21,984 bases of DNA from Beroe ovata (GCA_946803715.1 CAMPET010000136.1:155998-177981); one strand, 5' to 3'. Positions 1 through 8,526 are shown, counted from the first letter of the stretch. The notes: generated from the letters alone by a model not told the origin. Program-made: numbers and translations.

Positions 1-443
1 GAGGCTATAGCTCAAGCCAGGACTAATTTAGAGCACTCGGCTCAGCTTCGCTTCGCCTCGCACTCTAAATCACATAGACATCTCCTGCTGCGCAGTCGAC
101 ATCTATATGGAATATAGTGTCCTGCGCGCAGGACACTATATAAGTCCTGTGCGTGCGCAACACGCCTCTAAAGTACATATAACGGCCCGGTCTTCCAGAT
201 ACATCGCAATAGAGTCATTAATTATCATTACATGCGCGATCTCATTATTTGTCATTAGCCTGTCGCCCAGTCAATCATTTCTCTCCTATTATAATTCTTT
301 ATTCATCACCCAGATGAAAAGTTAAAAGTTGTGTTGACTCCTGCTGACCAGTGCTGCGTTAATATTGTACTAACGTTAACACATCTACTAACGTAAACAC
401 AGTTTAATAATGTAATGTTTGCCACTTATGAGGACACACCAAC
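1..443. other. Intron downstream of exon 14, with foldback repeats
   Basis: No coding continuation of the receptor is visible. Positions 26-33 and 63-70 are inverted copies of ATTTAGAG flanking a GC-richer, CTTCGC-repeating core, and a perfect 30-bp palindrome follows at 112-141. This resembles a small foldback or MITE-like insertion, but no coding part or clear target-site duplication was identified. Confidence 0.5.
112..141. repeat. Perfect 30-bp palindrome
   Basis: Two 15-base arms (ATATAGTGTCCTGCG and its exact reverse complement) meet with no spacer. It lies in an intron of the receptor gene. Confidence 0.85.
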
Positions 444-560
444 CTCAATTTGCGCTGTTCGCTTGGAGTAGTAGTCGAGTGCCGGATCGGAAAGTCTATT
501 AGCCTCATTAGCGAATCCACGGCAAAGCAGGTGAGCCAGTTCCTTGTTGAATTCCGACAA
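444..560 (-). CDS. ITPR: IP3R exon 14 (39 codons), last exon visible
   Basis: Encodes LSEFNKELAHLLCRGF, then NEANRLSDPALDYYSKRTAQIE. It matches the IP3R segment LARHNKELQSML to FYAKHTAQIE immediately before the linker to the membrane channel. The acceptor is GTATACAG|TTGTC and the donor ATTGAG|GTTGGT, phase 0. The next exon (start of the pore-proximal region) should lie beyond position 1 and is not in this window. Confidence 0.92.
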
Positions 561-710
561 CTGTATACGAGATGGATTTGATTAGGTAGTGAAAGGGGGG
601 GATAACTAGAGAAATTCACCCCTCATACCCTGATATATACGTGCAGTATGCACCATATTGAGCTACTGCTAGTTCGTCAATAACACTTGAATAAACTCTG
701 GGAATCTACG

Positions 711-870
711 TGCCTGGTAATGGCTATGTACCTGGTAATATGCACCTGGTAATATGTACCTGGTAATATGTACCTGGTAATATGTACCTGGTAATATGTA
801 CCTGGTAAGTGGTAATGGCTATATACCTGGTAATCTATGTGCCTGGTAATGGCTATATACCTGGTAAGCG
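711..870. repeat. Minisatellite of repeated splice-donor sequence at exon 13
   Basis: About ten copies of CCTGGTAA, spaced roughly 14-20 bp, fill the start of the intron. In gene sense each reads TTACCAGGT, usually followed by AYAT, identical in core to the real exon 13 donor CTTACCAG|GTATAT, which is the first copy. The rest of the 300-bp intron (561-710) shows nothing recognisable. Confidence 0.85.
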
Positions 871-1205
871 AGGATGTAGATATTGTGTCCGACTTCATGG
901 GGCGTGGCCACGTCATCCCCCATATCCTCCTCTGTGTCCAGTGGGTCAAGGTCCTCCGTGCTATCACCCGTGTTGAATGCTTGCCGGATAGCATTGATAA
1001 GGTAGGACGGCTGTATGTTCTGCATAATCCGCTCAGCCATATCGCTGTCCTGGCGGCTCTCCATGATACTGAGGAGCAGCTTGGCGGCGTCGTTCTTCAG
1101 TTGGAGTACGAGGCTCATACGTCGCTTTGCCAGAGGATTGATGTCGTTGAGAACAATAGCCACGATAATATCGATACCGTTGCTCTCTTGTTGAGCTATA
1201 GCTGT
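861..1205 (-). CDS. ITPR: IP3R exon 13 (115 codons)
   Basis: The longest exon here. In order it reads TAIAQQ, ESNGIDIIVAIVLNDINPLA, RRMSLVLQLKNDAAKLLLSI, MESRQDSDMAERI, a variable acidic stretch DPLDTEEDMGDD and EVGHNIYILAYQ. All match the IP3R order from ESNGIDIITALILNDINPL to VGHNIYILAHQ. The acceptor is CTCTCTCAG|ACAGC after a strong pyrimidine tract, and the donor is TTACCAG|GTATAT. The donor is the first unit of a tandem array in the following intron, described separately. Confidence 0.96.
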
Positions 1206-1422
1206 CTGAGAGAGGGGAAGGAGAAGGTTAGTAAGCGAGACTCACCCCTTCATGAATGTTCGAGTCTGTTTACCATAAGGAAGATAAGGCCAAGACCAAG
1301 GGTAAATTCCTCAGGAATATCAGAAAACAACAGCCAAGGTTAACTAAGTGTGACTTCTGGGGGCAGCTCACTCCGACTCCTGCACTCCCCCTTCCCCCAC
1401 TCCCCACATCGTCTCAACTAAC

Positions 1423-1605
1423 CTGGTTCTCAGGACACGGTCCCTGACAAAACTCTGTCAGAGTACAGAGACACTGGTCCACAAGCTCAAAGTTACCCTC
1501 GTTAATGTAGAGTCCGAGTAGGCCCAGACCACCAGTGGTCCCCCCACATAGCGTGTCCAACAACTCCAATGTCTCGTTAATCAGGTTGTACGAGTTCTTG
1601 TTGTC
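1423..1605 (-). CDS. ITPR: IP3R exon 12 (61 codons), RIH-associated domain
   Basis: Encodes [34 protein letters not shown] and [10 protein letters not shown]. It is collinear with the IP3R block NNKTNYNLVCETLQFL to GPCHENQ, which is strongly conserved across animals. The acceptor is CAAGCAG|GACAAC and the donor AACCAG|GTTAGT, phase 0 at both ends. Single copy. Confidence 0.96.
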
Positions 1606-1750
1606 CTGCTTGTGGGTTACGGAGTGACGGAAACAAAAATAGTCGATATGATGATGATATTTGAACCAGATTTGGCGGAGATGAAGCAGAGATGGTAAAA
1701 CAGAGGGTCCAAATTAGCAGGTTCACACGATAAGTAGTGACTAAAGTTAC

Positions 1751-1837
1751 CTGTTTCCTGAGGTAGTTCTGAAGTTGCAGGTTGTGGTTTTCACAGAGGA
1801 GCTGCAGGAACCTCAGTACATGTGTCATTTCCATGAC
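1751..1837 (-). CDS. ITPR: IP3R exon 11 (29 codons), RIH-associated domain
   Basis: Encodes VMEMTHVLRFLQLLCENHN then LQLQNYLRKQ. LRFLQLLCENHN is a hallmark of the RIH-associated domain shared by IP3 and ryanodine receptors, and LQN-LR follows as in IP3R. The acceptor is CCTGTCCAG|GTCATG with a good pyrimidine tract, the donor is AAACAG|GTAACT, and both phases are 0. It is single copy in the window. Confidence 0.95.
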
Positions 1838-1976
1838 CTGGACAGGAGAAAAGGGGGTGCACACAGAGACATTCAATATTCATGTTATATAGGAGTTACA
1901 GAGACATTCCCACTCGATACATGTTATAGCAGATGATTGGGCATCCTGTCAGATGGACACTCATCATCTGACTCAC

Positions 1977-2090
1977 CTCCTGACCAACTCCCTCCAGCCC
2001 GATCTCCTTGTACTGTGGATCATCGTCCTCCGGCTTCCTCAGGTTAGCCATGGCGGCTTTGCTGGCGGCAGCTGCTTGCGACAACGCATC
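1977..2090 (-). CDS. ITPR: IP3R exon 10, copy A (38 codons)
   Basis: Protein identical to copy B (SKAAMANLRKPEDDDPQYKE). The acceptor is CTCGCAG|GATGC and the donor GAG|GTGAGTC. Unlike copy B it is followed, after a normal 139-bp intron, by exon 11, so this copy is the one continuous with the rest of the gene. Confidence 0.93.
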
Positions 2091-2108
2091 CTGCGAGAAG
2101 CGGGATTT

Positions 2109-2168
2109 CAGATGTTAGTGTATTACACTCTCATTGGTCAGATGCTAGCGTATTACGCTCTCATTGGT
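2109..2168. repeat. 30-bp tandem repeat, two units (copy A)
   Basis: Units begin CAGATGTTAGTGTATTACAC and end CATTGGT. They lie just upstream (gene sense) of the exon 10 acceptor. Copy B has three units at the equivalent site. Confidence 0.85.
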
Positions 2169-2312
2169 CAATGAGTGCCATCGCTCAAGCGGTTGTTAAG
2201 TATCAATGTTTGAGATGAGAGATGAATCCACATATCAAGTGTTCTAAGTTTTTTCTCACGAATATTCAGAACTCCGAAGTCCTCAGTCCCCAACCCACGT
2301 GTGACCACGTAC

Positions 2313-2477
2313 CTGAATATCATCAACCCTGGCCTTGTTGTTCCCCTGTCCCGTGACGTCAGTGGTAGCGACAGCATGACAACTCTTTATCTCTGAGATC
2401 GCCTTTTCCATCTTGGTGAAGATAGTGTGGAAAAACAGCTCCGAGTTCTGGCCAACAAAGCGCTCGTGGAATGAACG
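2313..2477 (-). CDS. ITPR: IP3R exon 9, copy A (55 codons)
   Basis: Protein identical to copy B (SFHERF, ELFFHTIFTKM, ARVDDIQ). The acceptor is TTTCCAG|CGTTC and the donor CAG|GTACGTG, a different donor hexamer from copy B. Confidence 0.92.
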
Positions 2478-2571
2478 CTGGAAACAGTGTTGCGGGTAAA
2501 AAGGGGCGGGAAGGTGCTTGCAAAGACCAAAGGTGAGGGGTATCTCCTTCTTACAATACACCTCATTAGAA

Positions 2572-2634
2572 GACATCAGTATCTAACACTCATAAGAGGC
2601 TGGTGTCTCTAAGAAGACATCAGTATCTAACACT
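2572..2634. repeat. Short direct repeat in intron 8/9, copy A
   Basis: The sequence AGACATCAGTATCTAACACT occurs twice about 40 bp apart in copy A. Copy B has one full copy, plus a partly matching stretch. Confidence 0.6.
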
Positions 2635-2693
2635 CTAGCCTATTTAAGATGGGGGTCGTCTCCCTTTCTGATAAGACACTAGCATAACCTAAC

Positions 2694-2831
2694 CTGTATA
2701 AGGGGGTTGCCCCCCTCCAGTAAGGAGATACCAAGCTGCAGACTCTCGTGGAAAACAGCAGGGCTGGATGCGGAAATGACGAGCTTAATGAACAGTTCAG
2801 TAGCACCAGCACTGTCAAGTAGACATTGCAC
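2694..2831 (-). CDS. ITPR: IP3R exon 8, copy A (46 codons)
   Basis: Protein identical to copy B (GATELFIKLV, AVFHESLQLGISLLEGGN). The acceptor is TCTCAG|GTGC and the donor ACAG|GTTAGG. Phase 0 at both ends. Confidence 0.92.
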
Positions 2832-2916
2832 CTGAGATATATATCACCATAATGACACCAGCGGTATCACCATATATGGTGTGACACGTGATCTCCATAT
2901 ATGGTATGATGTGTAC

Positions 2917-3008
2917 CTGGAAGAGAGTAAGGTCGTCTCTTGCTACACTGACTGTGTTACTCTGCTTTATCTTCGTACACCAGTCTTCCTCTTCATCTTC
3001 CTTATCAG
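2917..3008 (-). CDS. ITPR: IP3R exon 7, copy A (split codon plus 30 codons)
   Basis: Protein identical to copy B (KEDEEEDW, LTLFQ). The acceptor is TCTACAG|CTGAT and the donor TTCCAG|GTACAC. The 85-bp intron that follows is the shortest seen and contains near-palindromic copies of CCATATATGG. Confidence 0.87.
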
Positions 3009-3420
3009 CTGTAGAGACAGATGATGATGTCATATCGATTTGTGAAGTAATGTTTCATGGGCCATCATATTATTGCCATGGACTGCAACATTATCATATC
3101 CGAGGCCACTCAAATCTCGAGTTATGGCCCCACGGTTGCCAGGTTAATGAGCAACATTTTCCATTTTTTACTGACATGGGAAATTTATCATTGTATGAGT
3201 CTTTCGCGTTACCGTCTTTTTATACTGCTTCACACCAATTTGACATATCAGCTCATTTACCAAGTTGACACATTTATGCGACAAATTGACAGTATTTTCC
3301 CGAGAACATCTCCATACTACTCTGTGACAGAGCCCGTGGTACCACAAGTAATTACCACGAATGACAGGAATGAATTTCTGTCAGAGGTAGGGAACCTCAT
3401 TAAGATACCAAGTAACTCAC

Positions 3421-3520
3421 CGTCATCGTCATTTCCCGAATCGTCCATTCCCGTTCCCGAGTTCTCCACGACACTGTCGCCATAGTAACGGCGCAGGAGG
3501 CGCATTCGTAGCGCCAGCGC
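3421..3520 (-). CDS. ITPR: IP3R exon 6, copy A (33 codons plus 1 base)
   Basis: Protein identical to copy B (RRYYGD, then a Ser/Gly/Asp-rich linker ending GNDDD). The acceptor is AACAG|GCGCTG, with a weak pyrimidine tract, and the donor is GACG|GTGAGT. Confidence 0.84.
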
Positions 3521-3689
3521 CTGTTCAGTGAGATGTCATGTATGTGCGTTTTGACATGTGGGTGGGTTGACATGTGTGTGGGCGCTTTGGTATGGCATAT
3601 AACTTGTGGTTTGTGAAAACTGGTTGACAGCTAAAATACAGCATGTGTCCACTGAATCACCAGCCAACGGACTAGGGGTCCATACTTAC

Positions 3690-3950
3690 GTCTGGTGTGA
3701 ACTGTAGGTTTGTTTTCATCATACATCGTATAGTGTTCAGCAGTCTGATAATCAAATCCTCGTCAATATTCTCCAGCATTTTCTCACAGTGGTTGATGAG
3801 TTTACTAACGAAACCCCCGCCCGAACACTGCACTCTGCTCTCACTGTCCTCAGGGAACAGTCGGTCTGGACGGTGCATCACGTCCACTAGGACACTCTTC
3901 TCTGCCTCCACCTGGGGTCGCATTTCCTCCTCGAACAGACTCACTATGTC
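3690..3950 (-). CDS. ITPR: IP3R exon 5, copy A (87 codons)
   Basis: Protein identical to copy B, with SVLVDVMHRPDRLFPED and CSGGGFVSKLINHCEKML. The donor is GAC|GTAAGT and the acceptor CCCCAG|GACATAG. A decoy copy of the acceptor lies 49 bp upstream within the adjoining minisatellite, as in copy B. Confidence 0.94.
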
Positions 3951-3963
3951 CTGGGGATATTGA

Positions 3964-4215
3964 TTGTTGGGGAGTGAGGAGTGGAGGAGTTAATCTGTCC
4001 TGGGGATGTTGGGGAGTGAGGAGTGAAGAGTAAGGGGAGTTTGGGAATGAGGAGTGGGGAATGAGGAGTGGGGGGGTTGGGNAGCTTGTGAGGAGCTGGG
4101 GAGTGGGGAGTAGGGGAATGAGGAGTTGGGGGAGTAGGGGAGTAGAGAGTGAGGAGTAGGGGGTAGGGAGTGAGGAGCGAGGGAGAGGTGGACTAGGGGA
4201 GCTGGGAGTGAGCAG
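3964..4215. repeat. G-rich minisatellite beside the exon 5 acceptor (copy A)
   Basis: Degenerate GGGGAGTGAGGAGT-type units cover about 250 bp of intron 4/5. One early unit (about 3991-4010) repeats the exon 5 acceptor region, TCTGTCCTGGGGAT. A single N at 4082 lies inside it. The equivalent stretch in copy B is far shorter. Confidence 0.8.
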
Positions 4216-4380
4216 GGGATGGAAGTCACCGGGACTGCATGTGCTGTGTGTACAGTCAGAGCTGTTCTTGTCGTTACGGGATATCGTTTGTGTAGGCAGT
4301 GGAGTGTAGGCCGGGGTAGTGGGGTATTCAGTAACGAGTACCCCACGAGAGAATGGGGTCATAGTCGCGTGTGTCCGTAC

Positions 4381-4556
4381 CTGCAGTCCCTCTATGATAG
4401 TCCGGTAGTCCCTACTCCCCCCTAATCCTGACGGTCTCCTACTCCTGACTCTATCCATCCATTTGTTACCGATCCGGTTCCCCAGTATAGACCGACTCAG
4501 GAGAGAGCTCATCTGTGCGTTCAGGTCCGCTGTTATCACTATCTTCCGCTCGTTAG
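4381..4556 (-). CDS. ITPR: IP3R exon 4, copy A (split codon plus 58 codons)
   Basis: Protein identical to copy B (ADLNAQM, RVRSRRPSG, SRDYRTIIEGLQ). The acceptor is CCCAG|CTAAC and the donor CTGCAG|GTACGG. An open frame continues past the donor into the GGGGAGT-type minisatellite. That extension is not coding. Confidence 0.91.
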
Positions 4557-5738
4557 CTGGGTCGGGTTATAGTCATTAGAGGAGGCTAATCATTTCGCAG
4601 GAAGGTCCTCATATTGATCGGAACTGATATCATGGATGAGTGGGGACTGGGGAAAATCATTGTATTGCAGTGAGCACGTAAACAGTCATATTCCGATGCA
4701 CTGTAAGCTAGCTGATCTCCATAGGTAGTGGCCTATGTCTCAATAACGGTCACAATTAGCAGAGGGAGCTATGTTCCTATCATGCGGCACTCGCAATCTC
4801 TGTGTCAACTCATGCTCATGACACATTGACACCCGTCACCCGCATATTGAAGTGAAAATGCCAGGTTCTAGCTCTTTCCCCCTAGTGTACTCCGTATGGA
4901 AGTCACGGAACGCGGGTGAGGTGTAATAGTAGGGGGCAGCAAGGGAAACGTGTCTTCCACCAATTATCCTATTATGTGATGAGTGAAATGACACTCTAAA
5001 TATCATGAGTAGACGTGTGTGTGACTCTCATTCTAATTCGTACATTTCTGCGGGCGAATGATATCCATTACACAGCTGCTCACGGGAAACTACAATAACT
5101 ACCAAGTATACTTTACGTACAACTTGCAAGTGTTTTGGATAATTATGTTCAAACTCAATCATATAACATTCCCGCACACACACACACACACGCACATATT
5201 ATTTACTTTCGCAGTCGCACGATCACCAATGACTAAAGGAGAACCGAGAAACAAGGACTATATACGCTGCGTTTGTTATCGCTCATTCGACATTTCCCGC
5301 CGTCGTCGCGGACGCCGCGCAGTGGAACACTGATCCCGAGTTCCGCGCAACTTTACACGACTCGGTATATTAGGTGATCCGCTCAATAGTATTATGTTCA
5401 CTCGTAGTTGTTGACATTATAGAGTTGTATGTTGCTAAGCTTTTGTGAGCTTTGCTTTTCACTATGAATCCCGCCTATCTGATTCTTAAAAAGTGATCTG
5501 AGGGCTGCCTATCTCAGTATAACCAACTGATCTGCAGGTCTCAACTATCACAGTCTCACCAAGTGATCTGCAAGTCTCACCTATCTAAGTCTCATAAGGT
5601 GATCTGTGTCTCACCTATCTGAGTCTCACCAACTGATATGTGTTTCACAATCTCAGTCTAACCAAGTCAGTCTCACCTATCTCAGTCTAGCCAACTGATA
5701 TGCGTTTCACGATCTCAGTCTCACCAAGTGAGTCTCAC
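4557..5738 (-). other. Intron 3/4 of the receptor, copy A
   Basis: At 1182 bp this is the largest intron in copy A. It contains a short CA run near 5177-5195 and, in its first 240 bp in gene sense (5500-5738), the donor-derived array described separately. The rest is well conserved with copy B (10136-11275) but shows no coding signal in either strand that I trust. Confidence 0.6.
5500..5738. repeat. Minisatellite carrying extra exon 3 donor sites (copy A)
   Basis: Degenerate units with TCTCACCTATCT and CAGTCTCACC recur through this stretch. At least three intronic copies repeat the true donor context (gene sense AGATAGGTGAGAC). It abuts the exon 3 donor. Confidence 0.75.
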
Positions 5739-5859
5739 CTATCTCAGAGAGGGTCTTGATACAGTTTTCCACGTGGAACTTCTGTTCCCCTGACAACCAG
5801 TCACAACGACTCAACTGGAATGCTCCCTTCAGTAACCGCATGAACATCGGCTGTCGTGA
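5739..5859 (-). CDS. ITPR: IP3R exon 3, copy A (40 codons plus 1 base)
   Basis: Protein identical to copy B (QPMFMRLLKGAF, CDWL). The donor is GAGATAG|GTGAGAC. The intron immediately beyond holds further copies of this donor motif in a minisatellite. The exon is 121 bp and ends in phase 1. Confidence 0.91.
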
Positions 5860-5899
5860 CTGAGCGGGGAATCCGTTAGTGTATTCCCTGTATTGATGC

Positions 5900-6040
5900 C
5901 AAAAACGGCCAAAACAAATTTACTGGTACACTAGTTAGTGTAACTTGTCTACTTTTCGACGTAGAATCCGAATCTGGTGGAATTTTCGAGCTAGCTCATC
6001 GGAAAATTGGTGAAAATAATAAGTTATTCCCAGATGTGAG
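5900..6040. repeat. Dispersed repeat making up most of intron 2/3 (copy A)
   Basis: A stretch with CGTAGAATCCGAATCTGG followed by an A/T-rich tail and TTATTCCCAGATGTGAG resembles 17946-18070, which has CGTAGAATTCGAATCTAG at the same relative place. The match is imperfect, so a shared mobile-repeat origin is an inference. The same element is in copy B near 11460-11595. Confidence 0.45.
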
Positions 6041-6051
6041 CCACTGGTTAC

Positions 6052-6177
6052 CTGACTAGTGGAGCTGTCAGAGAAGGGGGAGGAGAAGAAAGAAGTGATG
6101 ATCTGCATGACAGGAATTGTGACATAGTGTTCCAGTACTTGCTCATGACGTGTTGTCGGCCGTCCATTGTTTGACAC
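6052..6177 (-). CDS. ITPR: IP3R exon 2, copy A (42 codons)
   Basis: Same protein as copy B, with the conserved FFSSPFSD block. The acceptor is CTGCAG|GTGTC and the donor AGTCAG|GTAACC. No exon 1 precedes it: about 720 bp upstream (gene sense) the sequence reaches a minisatellite and the N at 6896. If the assembly order were real, its acceptor would be joined to exon 10 of copy B, which ends in the matching phase 0. Confidence 0.91.
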
Positions 6178-6895
6178 CTGCAGGGGGAAGAGAGGGTATC
6201 ACTCATACACCTGATCATAATGTTCTCAGCTGTCTACGCGACATGATTTACTGTGCGGCTCATGCAATATATGATTGCTCATTGCTCATATTACGGATAT
6301 CTATAATTGAAGAGTTTCACTCTATTTCCACTATTCATAAGCCAGTTTGATATCCTAGTGCTAATGCTACCGCTGTAGACAATTCTTATATCTCTACGTC
6401 GGTGTAAGCAAGATTAGCGGTGCTAGACGTACTAGCGCGCGCGAGCCTCATATATTTCACGCACTCTTCGACAACGATAAATAGAGTGCCCTATTATTAC
6501 CGTACATGATTTGAGCTGTATGTTTGCATAATAGGTGTACTACCAAACAATCTACAGTACGTACTGAGTAGTCACAGTATCTCGCAAGTTTGCTTGATTG
6601 AAGTTATATATCATTGAAACTTCTATGCAGTTTCTACTCTTTCGGTTCAAGTGCAGATAGTTTTGGGATTTTTATTTAATCCGTGAAGTTCTCGGACTGT
6701 CATGAAATAGTAATTGGCATATTTGAGCTGCAATGTTTGAATTTAGTGACAAAGTTGAATGCTCACTAAATCTCGCGTAAGAGATTACCATATTACGCTA
6801 AAGTATTAGTTAGTAGATCAGCAGGGCTAGATTTTACACAGTTCAATAAGCATAGACCGTAAGTGAGACTTGAGTGTGAGACATGAGTGTGAGAC
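6178..6895 (-). other. Partial intron upstream of exon 2, copy A, ending at a gap
   Basis: Closely matches the intron between exons 2 and 1 of copy B (11739-12627) up to the first units of the GTGAGACATGAGT minisatellite, then stops at the N at 6896. No coding signal was seen. Confidence 0.7.
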
Positions 6896-6896
6896 N
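6896..6896. other. Single N at one end of the duplicated segment
   Basis: Collinearity with copy B stops at this ambiguous base, inside a minisatellite. This is likely an assembly join rather than a real base. Confidence 0.7.
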
Positions 6897-7653
6897 TCGA
6901 GTGAAATTTGACTAATTGGTCAATTATCCAATTAGCTAATTGAGACTTAAATAAGCTAATATTATGAATTATGATCATGAAGATTAAGGTATCATACCAC
7001 GTTGAAAAAACTGCCTATCTGCTTTCAATCATGAGATATCACCCATAATTAGGCTAATTAGGCTGATAGATTAATTAGGTTTTCGTGGAAATCGAATTAG
7101 TATCACTGAATTGCACATACAAGAACCAAGGCATCATATTCCGTTTAAAACACAGGTATGTCGCCATCAGATCCAGAGTTATCCACCCTAATTAGGTTGA
7201 TTAGGAAATTTATTAGGTTGATTAGGTAATTTTTTTCGAAGAAGTCGAGCCAAAATGATTAATATGATCTGAATAAAACCAAGATGTCATACCCCGTTTA
7301 AAAAACTTCTATATTTGTTTCAGATCACGTGATATTCACCTTAATTAGGTTAATAAAGTTATTAATTAATCGAATTTCTCTGACCTTATCAAGCAGACAA
7401 TGATAACTTTCGATAAGCTGACCCATTTCGTGCTGAAAAATAGTGCCAAAATTATAAAATAGCATGCACTCAGGATTTCAAATATGCATCACCCAAAACT
7501 AATTAAGACGACATAATTGGGCCTTACAATCGATAAATTCGACAGAAAACAAGCCTACGCCACAATATATACTCTTATGCACCCAATATCAAGAGATGAA
7601 GTCCTAAAATTGTCCAGTTCTCTCAAACGAATGATTACCGTTTTGCCTATTTT
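6897..7653. repeat. AT-rich island of degenerate ~150-bp tandem repeats
   Basis: Bounded by single Ns on both sides and unlike anything else in the window. Units begin near 6986, 7128 and 7281 (AAGGTATCATACC, AAGGCATCATATTCC, AAGATGTCATACCCC, each followed by CGTTKAAAA) and contain runs of TTAGGTTGATTAGG or AATTAGGCTAATTAGG. A weaker unit may start near 7415. No ORF of note. Satellite-like or transposon-derived are both possible. Confidence 0.65.
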
Positions 7654-7654
7654 N
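7654..7654. other. Single N at the other end of the duplicated segment
   Basis: Lies eight bases from the exon 10 (copy B) boundary. Sequence to its right matches copy A from 1970, and sequence to its left does not. Confidence 0.7.
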
Positions 7655-7661
7655 GACTCAC

Positions 7662-7775
7662 CTCCTGACCAACTCCCTCCAGCCCGATTTCCTTGTACTG
7701 TGGATCATCGTCCTCTGGCTTCCTCAGGTTAGCCATGGCGGCTTTGCTGGCGGCAGCTGCTTGCGACAACGCATC
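7662..7775 (-). CDS. ITPR: IP3R exon 10, copy B (38 codons), next to an assembly gap
   Basis: Encodes DALSQAAAASKAAMANLRKP followed by EDDDPQYKEIGLEGVGQE. It corresponds to the IP3R segment LLEASAATRKAF through the acidic DPDDHY region, the start of the RIH-associated domain. The acceptor is TTATCCCAG|GATGC and the donor GAG|GTGAGTC. Only seven bases of intron follow before the single N at 7654, beyond which the sequence no longer matches copy A. Two synonymous differences from copy A. Confidence 0.92.
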
Positions 7776-7794
7776 CTGGGATAAGCGGGGGTTT

Positions 7795-7884
7795 CAGATG
7801 TTAGTGTATTACACTCTCATTGGTCAGATGTTAGTGTATTACACTCTCATTGGTCAGATGTCAGTGTATTACACTCTCATTGGT
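7795..7884. repeat. 30-bp tandem repeat, three units (copy B)
   Basis: Same unit as at 2109-2168 but with three copies, so copy number differs between the two copies of the locus. Confidence 0.87.
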
Positions 7885-8019
7885 CAATGAGTGCCATCAC
7901 TCTAGCGGTAGTTAAGGATCAATGTTTGAGATGAGAGATAAATCCACATATCAAGTGTTCTAAGTTTTAATCACAAATATTCAGAACTTCGAAGTCCCCA
8001 CCCCACTTGTGACCCTCAC

Positions 8020-8184
8020 CTGAATATCATCAACCCTGGCCTTGTTATTTCCCTGTCCCGTGACGTCAGTGGTAGCGACTGCATGACAACTCTTTATTTC
8101 TGAGATCGCCTTCTCCATCTTGGTGAAGATAGTGTGGAAAAACAGCTCCGAGTTCTGACCAACAAAGCGCTCGTGGAATGAACG
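8020..8184 (-). CDS. ITPR: IP3R exon 9, copy B (55 codons)
   Basis: Encodes RSFHERFVGQNSELFFHTIF, TKMEKAISEIKS and a polar tail ending ARVDDIQ. It corresponds to the IP3R segment with SEKFFKVFYDRM and QQEIKATV. The acceptor is TTTCCAG|CGTTC type. In this copy the donor is CAG|GTGAGGG, whereas copy A has CAG|GTACGTG. Six coding differences from copy A, all synonymous. Confidence 0.92.
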
Positions 8185-8388
8185 CTGGAAACAGTACAGC
8201 GGGTAAAAAGGGGCGGGTTAGGTACTTGAAAAGACCAAAGGTGAGGGGTGTCTCCTCCTCACAAGACACCAGTCATATACTACCTCACTAGAGGCTGGTG
8301 TCTTTAAGAAGACATCAGTATCTAACACTCTAGCCTGTTTAAGATGGGGGTCGTCTCCCTCTCTATCAAGACACTAGCATAACCTAAC

Positions 8389-8526
8389 CTGTATAAGGGG
8401 GTTGCCCCCCTCCAGTAAAGAGATACCAAGCTGCAAACTCTCGTGGAAAACAGCTGGACTGGACGCGGAAATGACCAGCTTGATGAACAGTTCAGTAGCA
8501 CCAGCACTGTCAAGTAAACATTGCAC
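8389..8526 (-). CDS. ITPR: IP3R exon 8, copy B (46 codons)
   Basis: Encodes VQCLLDSAGATELFIKLV, then AVFHESLQLGISLLEGGN and PLIQ. It is collinear with the IP3R block containing VFHESILLAIALLEGGN. The acceptor is CACCTCAG-type ending CAG|GTGCAATG and the donor is ACAG|GTTAGG, phase 0 at both ends. This is the most diverged exon between copies (eight differences by hand count), yet the protein is identical. Confidence 0.93.

Larger units (their letters stand above)
1970..6895. repeat. Duplicated segment, copy A (exons 2-10)
   Basis: About 4.9 kb collinear with 7655 to about 12490. Coding differences are about 35 of 1293 by hand count, all synonymous. Introns differ by more substitutions and by indels, mostly in tandem arrays. 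Confidence 0.93.

Noticed and set aside
444-1837. Ryanodine receptor as the alternative family
   Set aside because: RIH-associated domains are shared, but the ordered blocks [23 protein letters not shown] and VGHNIYILA are typical of IP3 receptors.
3057-3485. 142-codon plus-strand frame
   Set aside because: It runs over intron 6/7 and antisense to exon 6, and the matching frame in copy B is broken, so it is a shadow of the real exon.
3850-4539. 229-codon minus-strand open frame joining exons 5 and 4 through the intron
   Set aside because: The middle is the G-rich minisatellite read as Pro/Ser/Leu repeats. Both ends have proper splice sites and the extension is not conserved in copy B, where the array is much shorter.
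5058-5333. 91-codon plus-strand frame in intron 3/4
   Set aside because: It includes a CA microsatellite (THTHTH) and is not kept open over the same span in copy B.
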